NCBI GenBank assembly: GCA_003427395.1
Contig: BFEA01000907.1
Location: 219,572-283,571, forward strand
Length of the DNA stretch: 64,000 nt
Direction of reading: 5' to 3'
Source: Chara braunii
Lineage: Eukaryota; Streptophyta; Charophyceae; Charales; Characeae
Under the pieces are notes generated by a model that worked only from the letters and a program-made list of their open reading frames with translations, did no database searches and was not told the origin of the DNA. A program made the translations under genes and the position numbers. Of this stretch, positions 1 through 10,939 are shown piece after piece (position 1 is the first letter of the stretch; each line of letters begins with the position of its first letter).

Positions 1-1990
1 AAAACAAACTACGCAAAGACTCTTTATCAGGGACACACAAACGTTTATTCCCTTCCTTCTCGAGAAACAGCAAGCCATTGACTAACTCAAACTCGACTGA
101 AGTTTGTTTATCCTTCGCCTCGAGTCTGCGTACGATCTCAGACATAAACTGGTCCTCTCGATAGGCTTCCACCAAGGATCGAGTGACATCTTCAGTAAGA
201 TCGTACTCAGTAATCAGTGCACCTGAGAAGTCAGGTCTACGCGACAAGGCATCAACAACCTTGTTGTACTCACCCTTAATGTACTGAGGGTCAAAGTCAT
301 ACTGCTCAATGACTTCTATCCAATGCTTCAATGCGTCAGAAAGTACAGGCTGAGTTCTCATCCATCTCAAGGTCTGATGGTCAGTCCTGAGGATGAAGAA
401 CCTCCCAAGGAGATAGTGTCTCCAATGGGTCAGCGTGTTGAACACCGCATAGAGTTCTTTCTCATAGGTGGACTTAGCCAACTTCTGAGACGGCATTTTC
501 TTGGACATATACTCGACAGGCCTCAACTTTGGCCCCTCCTGCTGCGCAAGCACGGTGCCAATGCCATATTGGCTAGCATCCGTGGTTACTATAAACGGTT
601 TATCAGGATCGGGAAGTTTCAAGACTTCATAATGCATTAGTGCATGCTTCAGATGTCTGAATGCAGCCTCGCACTCTTTTGTCCACTCCCACGGGGTGCC
701 AAGGCGGGTCAGATCAGTCAAAGGAGCGACCACTAGGCTATAGTTCTTTACAAAAGTCCGGTAGTAGCCTGTCATTCCTAAGAAAGATCTCATCTCAGTC
801 ATAGACTGAGGTCGTGGCCAATCACGAATGATGACCACCTTCACGTCATCGGGCTTCAACCCTTCCGCAGAGATTTCATGACCCAAGTACAAGATACGGG
901 TGCGGCCAAACTCGCACTTTTCACCGTTGATCTTGAACTTGTGCTGTCGCAGGAGACTGAGAACTTTGTCTAAGTGTGCAACGTGCTCCTCGACAGTCTT
1001 ACTAAAAATAAGTACGTCATCGAGGTACACGACGACAAACTTATCTAGGTAGTCATGGAATATCCAATTCATAGCGTGTTGAAAGGTGCCAGGAACATTG
1101 CAAAGGCCAAAAGGCATCACCACAAACTCGTACAGACCGTACCTGGTCTGAAATGCGGTTTTGTGTTGATACTCGGGCCAGATTGCAATCTGATGGTACC
1201 CGGACTTCAGATCTATCTTACTGAAGTACCGACACCCTTGCACTCTATCTAACAGATCGTCAATGCGCGGTAGGGGCTTTCTGTTCTTTACAGTGATGGC
1301 ATTGAGACCCCTATAATCAATGCACATCCTGAGAGTGCCCTCCTTCTTCTTAGGTACGAATAGTACTGGAGATCCGCAAGGAGAGACACTCGGCCGGATC
1401 CAACCCTTCTCTACGAGTTCCTTGAGTTGGCGGCGAAGCTCATCAAGCTCGCTTGGAGACATCCGATAGATCCTACCCTTCAGAATACTAGACCCTGGGA
1501 TAATCTCTATCGCGTGGACGACCTCCCTATCAACAACCCCTGTTGGCTCTTCAAATAGATCAGGGTACTTGCCAACTACTCCCTCTATCTCCGGCGGTAT
1601 TTTCACCGGCTCGCCTGCAGCAGAGACATAAACTAAGTACATACCCTTCTCCTGATGTTGCTTATAGTAGTTATAGAACGCGGTCACACACATGCATCCA
1701 TAGGAATCGATCAGACTACTAGCTTTGAACTTGTGTAGTCTAGCGGTCCCTCCACCTGGCAAAATGTGTTTGGCTACTTTTCGGTCCCAGTCAAACTGGG
1801 GCTGTGCCACAGAGAGGTAGTACATACCTAACAAGATATTCACAGGGAGATCGTCGCTCACTAGGAATGAGACACGATGCCTCAACTCCCCTCCCGCGAA
1901 CGGGAACAGGCATTCTACATCCTAAAGGTAGTCATTAACTACCATGCGCTGTTTGTTGGCACAGGTCAACTCCACAGGTCGACTCAGGCG
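1..1990 (-). pseudogene. Ty3/gypsy pol fragment (RT and RNase H), element E1
   Basis: The minus strand reads as a gypsy polymerase running off the window start. Seen directly: RT finger motif around VPKKEGTLRMCIDYRGLNAI near 1300-1360, the catalytic YLDD at about 1025 followed by VLIFS, and MPFGLCN near 1120. The RNase H start (TTDASQYGIG, first catalytic Asp) is near 580. A C-terminal RNase H stretch with TDHQTLRWM and DALSRRPDF follows at about 235-380. Integrase would lie left of the window. At least two in-frame stops occur near 1925-1990, just after the protease, so this copy is probably dead. It continues the order gag, protease, RT from 4305 downwards. Known of the family: RT and RNase H copy the genomic RNA in the virus-like particle. 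Family call is secure; activity is not. Confidence 0.9.
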
Positions 1991-2308
1991 CTACACTTGC
2001 CCCTGTAAACGCAGCCTCTCAACGCACGCGCGACTAATAAAGTTCCGTGTCGAGCAAGTGTCATGATAGGCCCCGGCCTTGCGGCCGCCTACGGCTATCT
2101 TGCTGACGAACATCTCACCCTTCGGGGCCTTAGCTAGTGCCGTCCAAGAAGCTAGCGGGTCTAGTCTAGACCACTCCTCCTCTAGCTCCTCTAAGGACTC
2201 AAACACATTCATCGAGCAAAGGGTCGATGGGTCTGAATGCGTTTGTGGGACGACAAGGGAATCAGTAGCTTGGGCCATTATGCGAGATGGCGAGGGTGTT
2301 TCCACCAC
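1991..2308 (-). pseudogene. E1 retropepsin-like protease segment, active site altered
   Basis: A 105-codon open stretch between the zinc knuckle and RT. It ends in HDTCSTRNFISRACVERL, which matches the aspartic-protease active-site region of gypsy elements. There the usual triad is Asp-Thr/Ser-Gly followed by Ala. Here the glycine is replaced by cysteine (DTC), which should abolish catalysis. A stop follows the LQGQV motif, and a second stop occurs about 60 bases on, before the frame resumes towards RT. Position between Gag and RT supports the assignment. The altered triad is seen directly; loss of activity is inferred. Confidence 0.75.
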
Positions 2309-2337
2309 CTCGTCCCTAGTAGGAACAACTACTATTC

Positions 2338-2754
2338 CTACTGGTCTGACGTGTTTCCCGGAGCAATGCTTGATGAACTGGCAACATTGCTACCTACGGG
2401 AGATGAGGATCCTACCGCCTGCCCCATAGTAGGCGGGATCTTATCGGTGACCTTCTTGTTCCTACATTTGAACTGGTTATGGTTGTATTGACCACAACGG
2501 ATGCAGGCCTGACGGTTCCACCGATCTCTCCACACGTCCTCGGAAAGACCCGCTTTCTCCCATGGAGGAGCATTGGGGTCAACTTGATTCCTAGACCGAG
2601 AGCCCCCTCGGCATCTACCGGTCCCCTTACCTTTTTGTTGGGTTACGATGGCGACTACTCCACCCTCTGAAGTATCGCCACTTGCCTCTGCACCTACTCC
2701 CTCCTGGAAGTTGCCGTCCAACTCGATGGTTGAACCATCGTTGTCGACAAACAT
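2338..2754 (-). pseudogene. E1 nucleocapsid zinc-knuckle segment
   Basis: A 138-codon frame containing CIRCGQYNHNQFKC, a perfect CX2CX4HX4C retroviral-type zinc knuckle at about residues 86-99, after a basic, glycine-rich stretch. This is the nucleocapsid part of Gag that binds genomic RNA. It lies between capsid (2818-4305) and protease (1991-2308), but in a different frame from the capsid ORF. A third frame (2627-2935) carries the linking residues, so at least one frameshift near 2820 separates the parts. The knuckle residues are intact. Decay is the simplest reading; a programmed shift is not excluded. Confidence 0.8.
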
Positions 2755-2817
2755 GATGCAACCCTTCGCCTTCCAGTTGGGAGGCAGTGTCTTCTTCCTC
2801 CCGTTCGTAGTGGGTGT

Positions 2818-4305
2818 CTATCCATGCCCTATCTTTGCTTCTAGGTCTAGGGACACCTTGCTGAACGAAGGAAAGTTGTGAATATTGATGTTGGCCTCTT
2901 TTGCCAACTGGTTCCTGAGAGGCTGGGATAAGCATCTCAAGTACGAAGTCAGCAGGACCTGGGGGTCATAGCGCACACCTGGGACACAGATTAGACGCTC
3001 AACAGCGTCAGTGGCTTCCCTAACCGGCTTAAACAGCTGCGTGTCAGTGGCCTTTTGGGCCTCCTGAGGATCATGCCATCTCTCTTCCACCATCTTCAGG
3101 AAGTCCTCCAGTTTCTGAGAGGCTGCCCAAGAGCGGAAGTCATGACCGTGCCCCTGGAGTTGTACTAAACCACTCAACCATCTTGCTGCACTACCCTCTA
3201 GGTAGGATGTAGCCACAAGCGCTTCTTCGTGCGGCAAGGTGAGTTTACACCTGACGTAGACCGACACTGCCCTCAACCAAGTGTCGAGGTCTTCGCCTCT
3301 CTTGTCCCCTGTAAAAGGTTTNGGAGCGGCGATGGCCGTCTTTGGAACCCACTGAGTTTGTCCCGGTCCCTGCACCACCCCGGGCTGTGGACCCGGTGAT
3401 ACAGGTTGTTGTGCTAGCTGCTGGGGCTGTGTGCCCTGTGGCTGCATAGGTTGCGAGACAGCAGGCTGCGCGGTAACTGCAACATACAACGGACTCTGGG
3501 TGAACACTGTCTGTACAGGAACCTGCACACTATTCCCTGCTGTTACCCCTCCTGACAGAGGCATGCCCAGGGAAACGATAGCAACCGATGACGGGGCTAC
3601 ATATGGGGAAACCCCAATCACCGGTGGAACAGAAAAAGGAGGATATGGCACGGGCCAGGCACCAGGCCCTGCCGGTGATGGTGCTCCCTGAGAACGCCCT
3701 ACCAAAATGGCTAGGCTCTGCTGGATATCATGAAGGATGGTAGTTTGATGCTCCTGCATCTCTATTACTCCTAGCAGGGCCCTCCTAACTACCCTCACAT
3801 CGTCATCCATGTTCGTCAGGTCCATCGACTCTAACTCCTCTATGTCTGCCCTTCTCCGTAGCATCATGGTCCTTCTTCTAATCATCATCTCCTTCTCCCT
3901 TTTTATCTGTTCTAATGCCTGCTGTAGCTGTGCCTCTTGCAGGGCTGCCTGCTGGATGGGGACATCCTCTGGGGTCAACACCGCGGGCTGGCTTGCCATT
4001 AAGCCAGTGGACTGACTCACGGTCTGCGCGACCGTGGACCCGGCGGTACCTGAACTACCGGCTTGGGAAGTCTGCTGCGCAGACGTGCTCATGGTTGTGG
4101 TAGCCATGGCTGTTGTAGCACCGGCCTCGCTAGCTAATGCCCTGCTGGCCTCGACTGCTCTAGCTCTCCTCTGCTGTTGCCTCTCCCTTTGCCGGCGGAA
4201 CAATTCCCTATCACCCTCCGGTCCTAGGGACACGTGAGTTATTGGGCCTCTAGCTGATCGCAAAGTCCTGCGGTTGTCCTCTCCGGTGTCCTCCCTGTCG
4301 CTCAT
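2818..4305 (-). CDS. gag: Gag (matrix/capsid) of gypsy element E1
   Basis: A 495-codon ORF. The N-terminal part is basic and glutamine/arginine-rich, with a likely coiled coil at about residues 125-205 (repeated RRR and EELES/IEMQEH heptad-like text). A low-complexity Pro/Gln/Val linker follows (about 205-330). The C-terminal part looks like a retrotransposon capsid: KPFTGDKRGEDLDTWLRAV, then SYLEGSAARWLSGL, then LEDFLKMVEERWHDPQEAQKA. The first ATG follows a leader of about 1.27 kb from the primer site at 5575, long but plausible. One ambiguous base (3322) gives an X just before KPFTG. The ORF ends at IGHG; the knuckle follows in another frame. Gag forms the particle that packages element RNA. 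Confidence 0.85.
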   Translation of the reverse strand: MSDREDTGEDNRRTLRSARGPITHVSLGPEGDRELFRRQRERQQQRRARAVEASRALASEAGATTAMATTTMSTSAQQTSQAGSSGTAGSTVAQTVSQSTGLMASQPAVLTPEDVPIQQAALQEAQLQQALEQIKREKEMMIRRRTMMLRRRADIEELESMDLTNMDDDVRVVRRALLGVIEMQEHQTTILHDIQQSLAILVGRSQGAPSPAGPGAWPVPYPPFSVPPVIGVSPYVAPSSVAIVSLGMPLSGGVTAGNSVQVPVQTVFTQSPLYVAVTAQPAVSQPMQPQGTQPQQLAQQPVSPGPQPGVVQGPGQTQWVPKTAIAAXKPFTGDKRGEDLDTWLRAVSVYVRCKLTLPHEEALVATSYLEGSAARWLSGLVQLQGHGHDFRSWAASQKLEDFLKMVEERWHDPQEAQKATDTQLFKPVREATDAVERLICVPGVRYDPQVLLTSYLRCLSQPLRNQLAKEANINIHNFPSFSKVSLDLEAKIGHG

Positions 4306-5574
4306 AGGCTACAACACTGTGCACCGTTTACACTAAATCATTCAGGATGCCTACCTCAACATAGTGCACAAACCAACTAATTAGTGGTGCTATTTTGGAA
4401 CAGATCTCATTTGGGGTCAACAGGTAAGTCAGATCCCTACTGTCAATACTATTTTTAGTAAGATTAGTTCTCAAACAGAGGAAGCATCAGGTATAAATAA
4501 TATTCTAAACTAATGTTGTCTGTCAGATGTCACATGGCTGTCCATCTAACTAATCAAAAATAAAAATAATGTTGACTGACCGAGTCTGTTATCAGCTTGG
4601 AATTTAAACCCGAACTTATCACCTGGAATCTACCCCTCCCTTTGTTCTTCTCAATGTCACGGTGTCACGTTTCTACGCATCAGAAGCCAAGCGTGTCTAA
4701 AAGGTGTGCAATCCGGTCCCACCCCTGTGCCCCAGGTTATCGTCGAGCAAGGCAGCCACAACACTCTTATTTATCCTCGTACGCCAACGAGCCTTACACT
4801 TGGTTGATCTGGCTGATCAAGAGGCAATTTAACGTCCGCCCCCAAGTGACATCAGGAATTATTTTACGTCGCAACAGGACGACGATCACAGCCAGATCAG
4901 AGCCGAGTCCCCAACCAGAAATGTTTATAGACGGTCTGGTATGCGTCTAAAGAGGCTGCCACACTCGAGTTAACCCCTATCTTGCGCAAGCGACAGAACC
5001 AACGACTTGCAGCGAAGCATGCGTGTACTAGTCCCAGCGGGTTGGCATGGTGACCGTGACCCGAGTGGTTCGTCCAGGACCCTTCAAGAAGCTCCGCTCG
5101 TCTTCCCCCAGATGCTCCACGTGAACAATCACGACTCTCAAGGTTGAGCGCACTCGACACCTCACGATGAGAGGACTCTCAAGACAAAACTCACAACCTC
5201 ACGGTAAGAAGTGATGAAGAGGGTAGATAAGGTTAAGAGCAACGTACCTCATTCAAGCTACCCCCAACCACAAAGATAATCTCACCAGATGACCAAATGG
5301 CGATTGTGATGACCAGTCACTGCATCGGCACAACCAGCATTATCCACCGTTCCACCTCAGCATCAATCGCACATTAGATAGTTCTCATCACGCTGTCCAG
5401 ACCACATACACTTCACATAGCCTTCCTGGCGAACATCTCACCTCCTGGGTCGCCTTCACACTCGTCTCCACCCTCCTCACTACACACCACTTACGGCCAA
5501 ACTCGCCCAGCAGACCGCATGTATGTACCACATAAGGCAGAAGACAAGCGCCCGATGAGCGCAATCGTACCACA
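4306..5574 (-). other. E1 untranslated leader between primer site and gag
   Basis: About 1.27 kb without a convincing gene. In the minus-strand sense it runs from the primer-binding site to the Gag start. Short ORFs on both strands show no recognisable domain. A leader of this kind normally carries RNA packaging signals. Nothing specific is recognisable here. Confidence 0.5.
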
Positions 5575-5586
5575 GCTCCGATACCA
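5575..5586 (-). promoter_or_regulatory. E1 primer-binding site (initiator tRNA-Met type)
   Basis: On the minus strand the bases read TGGTATCGGAGC. The classic plant LTR-retrotransposon primer site matching the 3' end of initiator tRNA-Met is TGGTATCAGAGC, one base different. It lies just inside a likely LTR end (TTGCA at 5594-5590, then a three-base spacer). The downstream order leader, gag, protease, RT agrees. Confidence 0.75.
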
Positions 5587-5589
5587 AAT

Positions 5590-7164
5590 TGCAAGGAAGA
5601 TGAGCATTAGCGAACTCCAGCAATCAAACAGCATCATACATATGAGTCCAGATAGTCTTGACCTCGAACCAACAACAGAAATGCATCACGAGATTCACCA
5701 AATAAGAACACACCAATAGTTCGTAATTGACAATGCTGAAATAGTCTTTCATCATCATCAACGAAGAACAAGAGTTGATATCTTATTGGCGCTCGGCGCC
5801 CAGACTACATGTGACAGATCCTATCTAGCCTAATACTACAATGTCGATGTTTACAACAACAGCTTCCTGAAGTAGGAGCATACAACGGACAATGCCGCAC
5901 GCTTCCAGCACCATGTATGTCTCTCGCAACACTCACAACCCCGATCCACACCACACAGATGCCACTAGCACCCAAGGACCACCCTGCGCCACACCCAGCT
6001 CACAGCGGAGCAGCTCGGCTATGGCTGCCCGCTCCTTCCTGCTCGCCCGTGAAAGTGTGAGTGCCAGCCAGCCAGCAAATAACGCAGCAGCGTTTGCGCA
6101 ACATGCAGCCAGCACCCGAATGCCGAATGAGGAGGCAGGTCCTTCCCTATATCGAAGTGGCCTGCCTGCGTCCAGTCCAGGAAGCTTCCAATAGGCCCCG
6201 GTAGGCACAGGCCCAAACCTCACACGCAGGCCCAGGGCCTAATGGTTACATGTGCCCAACTGCCCTTGGTCTGCTCACGGCCTTTCCACGTGTCTGGCCC
6301 AGGTCACCATTCAGATACATTTGCAAAATATGGCCTGGGCCTGGGCGCCTTCAACCAACTGGCGCAGCGCAACTGTCTGAATTTCACCAGTTGCGGGGTA
6401 CCCTGAAAATCGAGGCCATGAGGGTCTGTCGCGCCTGCCTTCACTTAGGGCGGCCGACGTGCTGCAAAAAGGGGCCCGAAGGGGCTGAGCGGGCGTAGCC
6501 TCGCAATTAAAATATAAAAATATATTTAAAAAAATAATAATAATAATAAATAAAAAATAAAATATAAACAAATTAAAGGATTGCAAAAAGTAAATAACAA
6601 ACATAAAAAAATAAAATAGAAAACTATAGTAAAATTTAAATATATAAATAAGGAAGGTAACCGCTCTATTAAAAACCTTCCTTAATAAATAGCTCAAGTT
6701 CTCGCACCCCCGGAGCCACATAAGGAAATGAAGAAACCGAATCAAAACGGTACCGCATACCAAACGGCGAACCTAACAAATACTCACAACCGATACACAC
6801 CCCTTCAGTTGACTATTCCACATGCGCTACCCAATCTTATACCCAACCGCAAGACCATATGCATAATACAGGCGTTCCCCATCTAAGCACTACTTAAGTT
6901 GGCAGGCATCAAAACTCAACCTATGGACACTGACAATAATGAACGATGTTAATAGTTAATTTTGTTATAGAATCTGACCTAACTGCTTGCTTTGCCCAGA
7001 TTGCCAAAAATAGGACTGGAATACTGCAATACACTAACCCCTTGCGCGCATGTAGAATTGTGCAGGATCAGGACAGTATCTTAATGGAATGGCATCCATA
7101 ACTTGTCTCTGCCATTAGACCGTTCTCTGCCCTCAAGCCACCCATCGTACACTGTCAGATAGCC
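5590..7164. other. E1 5' LTR candidate region and unassigned DNA
   Basis: By position the 5' LTR of E1 must begin at about 5590 and extend to higher coordinates, but its outer end cannot be fixed because the other LTR is outside the window. A TG start at about 5733 is possible but would make a very short LTR. 5890-6500 is GC-rich with overlapping open frames on both strands and no recognisable domain. 6500-6690 is AT-rich low-complexity DNA. 6700-7164 has no gene I recognise and may be the 5' part of the interrupted retroelement starting at 7165. Confidence 0.4.
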
Positions 7165-8311
7165 ATGCTGGCTATTCCTGCAGATGTTCTGCTGCGCGTG
7201 CATCATGCCACTAGTGGACAGGCTCCTTTCCTAATAGAGAACCTCTCTTTTAGCAACGGGGCCACCATGGTTGCCGTAATGCAGACCAGACCCCACGAAC
7301 TTGATGACAAGATCAAAGAGCTTGCCTCCAACATCGCAGAGGTCTGCAAGAGGGTGGCCATCAAGAACAGAGAATTGAACCTCATCGTCGCCAAGGTTGA
7401 GAAGGTCACCCTCGGCATCCATGGCTACGACACCTCACATCTGGACAGTGCAGGACAAATCTCAACCAATGAGAGTGCAAAAACCTTCACAAAGACGTAC
7501 ATCAGCAGCATCTCGCTAACGCAAGTAAAATTAGAATACTTCAAAAGGAAGGAAGCAATGAGAAGGGACTGCGCCCACCTCGACGTCTCCACTGTGATCA
7601 GAGATACTAGCCACAAGTTCGGCAAAAGCAGCCCCTTCCTACCTCTTGCCTCAAGCACGTGGACGGAAAAGGCTGTTCAACGTGTACGTAACCGACTATG
7701 GAAGTTGGACACGTTTAACTATACCGCACCAATCAGTGTCGATGCTTACATGGCACTTGCTGGCCTGAGCAGTACGAACATAGTGAACTGCCGAACTGCG
7801 GCCAAGAACGCCACGATCCACTTCCCGGCCGGAAGAGCTCGATTGGATGCAGACTTCCCGCGGATCTCCATACTGGCGAAGGGTAAATGTCCGAAGAAGC
7901 CGCTGCTGCACCAGAAAGGCATCCCTAAGTTTCCAACGAACCTGTTAGAACTCAAGAAGTTGTGGAACGCCGAGAGACCCTTTCTCAAATGTGCATGCAC
8001 TTGATGTGAGGTGAAATTCACATGGCTGGATCACATGCTTTGGTACGTCATCGACAACCTTGACAAGCTGGACCCGCATGCACCCTCAGACAAGATCAGG
8101 ATGCTCGAGTTCCAAGCCCTACTGCGCTCCTCATGGAGAAAACCGATCTTGGCTCAGATCACGTTCCTCTTCATGAGAGAATACATGATCAAGATTGTGC
8201 ACCTCATCACGCAGAACAAAACGAGTACCGCTGAAGAAATCCTCCACTTCGAAGACTTCAAGGACGTGCCATTCGTACGCAAGTTCACTGCATCACTCCT
8301 CCCCAATGCGG
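7165..8311 (+). pseudogene. Interrupted retroelement ORF, 5' half (host of the E2 insertion)
   Basis: A plus-strand frame of 279 codons, one in-frame TGA at 8002-8004, then the same frame continuing to 8311. The protein has a probable coiled coil at about residues 45-85 (DDKIKELASNIAEVCKRVA), a Lys/Arg-rich middle, and no domain I can name. At 8311 the frame is cut by the E2 LTR. It resumes at 35065 in the same frame when one copy of the GCGG duplication is counted once, so the two pieces were one ORF. It probably encodes the accessory or N-terminal product of the Penelope-like element whose RT lies at 37419-39415. The frame continuity is direct; the assignment to the same element is inferred. 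Confidence 0.65.
8308..8311. repeat. Target-site duplication GCGG, left copy
   Basis: GCGG immediately precedes the TGTTGGGCGC end of the 3' LTR. The same four bases follow the CCGACA end of the 5' LTR at 35061-35064. A 4-5 bp duplication is normal for Ty3/gypsy integrase. It shows that the two LTRs bound one insertion. Confidence 0.8.
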
Positions 8312-8462
8312 TGTTGGGCGCATCGGTCCGGTACCGCATGGGCAGCGCGGGACCCTCCCGGCCGCGTCATGCAGGAGTTGGTTCTTAATCCTCGTCGCGA
8401 TATATATACATGAAGCTTCCGCAAACCGCTCCAACCGAGTGCGCCAGCCATACCTCTCGCGA

Positions 8463-8503
8463 GCCCCTATGACAGGATAGGGCCTACGCGAGGCACAACT
8501 TAC
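8463..8503 (-). promoter_or_regulatory. Conserved LTR hairpin and GTAAGT splice-donor-like motif (3' LTR copy)
   Basis: Plus 8463-8482 folds as GCCCCTAT/ATAGGGC-type arms around GACAGG. On the element strand GGAGGTAAGT lies at about 8507-8498, a textbook 5' splice donor. Counterparts: 27654-27694 and 57535-57576. The reversed relative at 56905-56922 keeps the hairpin (CCCTA/TAGGG) but has GTAATG. Conservation suggests a function in the transcript; splicing is not shown. Confidence 0.45.
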
Positions 8504-10109
8504 CTCCACCTTGCGGGAGCTGTCACCTCCCTTTGGTGGGCGTATCCTCGCCGAGCTACCAGTCCATAGTACGAAAGCTAATCAGCTGCAATCACAGAGG
8601 TGGACCAGCTGATGGCGTTTCTTGTTCGCTGCAGCATAGGGGGTACGCGCGATAATACACCTCTATCGGACCCGCACGCGAACCGACATCTTGGGGGGCT
8701 GAGGTCCAAAGCGTGGCTCATCGCCGGTTGATTAGGACGCATCCCACTCACCACGCATACACCACTCTACAATCATAAACACAGAAACACACACACACAC
8801 ACACACGAAACGACACAAAACAAACAACCCGACTACACTCCTAGTCCCTCAGTAGCCATCTCATAACTTTCTGACATGGAAATCGGATAGGCGTCGCGCA
8901 CGAGACTTAATATAAAACCGCGCGGAAGCAGGACCTTCTTATATCGACTCACAATGCCAACGTATGCAAGCAGTCACGAAGATGACGTACTGTGCAGTGC
9001 CCATAATCAGGCGGTCCCTCGTGGATCCGAGTACCGCTTATGACACTCAAGTGTCAGACTCGAAGTGCAGCGAGGGTCTACTCCCTCACGACATTGAGCG
9101 ACTGAAGGAATAGTCATCCGACCGCCGCGAGACCTCCGACCTTTGGCCTAAGCCTCTCGGCTCGCGGGGCAAATAGGCTCTGCGCGGGGGGGGATTCCTT
9201 CCCTGCAGAGTCTAGGGCCTGGGATGTCCTAGACAAGGACCTCGAATCCCGGCCCAGGACCAACGTCGAACTAAGAACCTTCAAGAAGCATACACACAAA
9301 TTAGAGGGGGGGTCTTTCCCCTGTTCTCAATCTCAACCCCTAATAAAACCCTTAGTACGCGGTCCCCTCAGGCCACACGAACATCCAGCGTAGGTACACG
9401 TACATACATAAATATATATACAGGTAAGCGAACAAGTACGTGACGATCACTTCTCACAATCACACCGGGGCTCCTTACAACCATATATATATGTGTGATC
9501 GCAGACAGTCCAATCCAAAATCCGAACCACAGTACATACCTGCAATCACATCAAAGAGTCAAATAAAAGTCCAGGCACTACCCGGAGTCAACCCCAACCA
9601 CTTTCTATACTCATACCCCTCACTTTAGCCATGCAAACCCCAGCCTCTTGTCCAACCAACCATAATTAAATACTCAGTACCTTTGTTAAATGACCATTCA
9701 AGAAAAGTCCGGGTGAAACCTTAACAAAACAATAAAATCACCAGGGCTAAAACCTTTTAGGTTGAGTATTGAGGGTGAGTTGGAATTGAGTCATAAACCA
9801 ACGGATCGGCCACCGACCTGTTATCAGTGATAACAGAAGATGATCCACTTAGGATCAAGCAGAAACTAGCCAAAAATCCTGAATCAATCGATTAAGAGGA
9901 CCTGTAACACATGAGAGGCCAATCCCCCAAGCTAAGTCTATAAGTCGAGGGAGAATAATCCCCTTATCACGATCTCACTCAAACCATCCCAATTAACTAA
10001 TGTCTAGGTCTACTTCTAAGCAAGTGCCAAAGAAAAGGTAGACCCTGACAGAATATCCCCTATATAGAGTGGATTCTCCAAAATCACCACCTGTCAAAAT
10101 ATAATCTAA

Positions 10110-10660
10110 CTCCTCTAAACTAAAAAAATTTCGGCAGCGCTTCCCGTTGGTAAAGTGTCCTCACAGAATTTATATTAGCTCAAAAATCAAACTTTTAATT
10201 CTAGAAAGTTAAAATTTTGTGTAACTCCCTGAATTAGTAAAAATTTGGGCATCACTTCCTTTAGAAGGGGAGACTTCCCAAATTTATACTAAGACAGACA
10301 TGAAGTCAAACATAAAATCTGAGTTGAACCAAGATAAAATTTAACTATCTCCTTAGATCTGTAGAAATTTCGGCAGCGCTTCCCATAGAAAAAGTGTTAT
10401 TCCAGAATTTATATAGAGCTAAGTTTGAAATATGAAATGACTTTGAATTTTCAAGGTCTAATTTTGTCTAACTTCCTAACTTAGCAAAAGATTGGGCAAC
10501 ATTCCCTTTAGACAATGAGGTTTCCCATATTTTTACTAAGTCAAAAAGTCAGAAAAGCAGGACCCTGAAAAGACAAAGTCTTACTAACTCCTTGGTTTTG
10601 TAGAAATTTCGGCAGCGCTTCCTGTAGAGAAAGTGACTTACTAAGATTTATACAAAGACC
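10110..10660 (-). repeat. Array of about 120-bp long stem-loop units, 3' LTR
   Basis: Five units spaced about 120 bp. Two types alternate: AATTTCGGCAGCGCTTCC (near 10126, 10365, 10605) and a variant with GGGCA and ACTTCC or ATTCCC (near 10245, 10490). Each starts with AAATTT and closes 30-40 bases later with CAGAATTTAT or CCCAAATTT, so the outer arms can pair. The same series is at 29320-29860, and a shorter three-unit version at 59690-59990. Confidence 0.7.
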
Positions 10661-10939
10661 AACTATAATAAAAAATCCCAGAAAAAGCAGAAATTGATCT
10701 AAGTAAAAAAACCATAGCTTAGAAAATGCAAGAATTGAAACTAACTCCTATGACTCTAGCATGTGGCGAACAACTAAAGTAACTACCTATCAAACTGAAA
10801 CTCAGACCAGATAGTCACCTCACTCAGCCACATGCAAGCGAAACCACAAAGGTAAGTGTTCTCACCATCCCAAGTTTATCTGAACAAACAATAGTTCATA
10901 ATCCTTTAAATGATTTAACCCCTTATACCCAGCTTACAT

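Noticed and set aside
5892-6223. Overlapping 100- and 96-codon ORFs on opposite strands
   Set aside because: GC-rich DNA with all frames open; no recognisable domain or neighbour support.
9114-9299. A 61-codon ORF conserved between 9114-9299 and 28316-28501
   Set aside because: It is conserved only because both lie in paired LTRs. It has no domain, and the region is broken in the third LTR.
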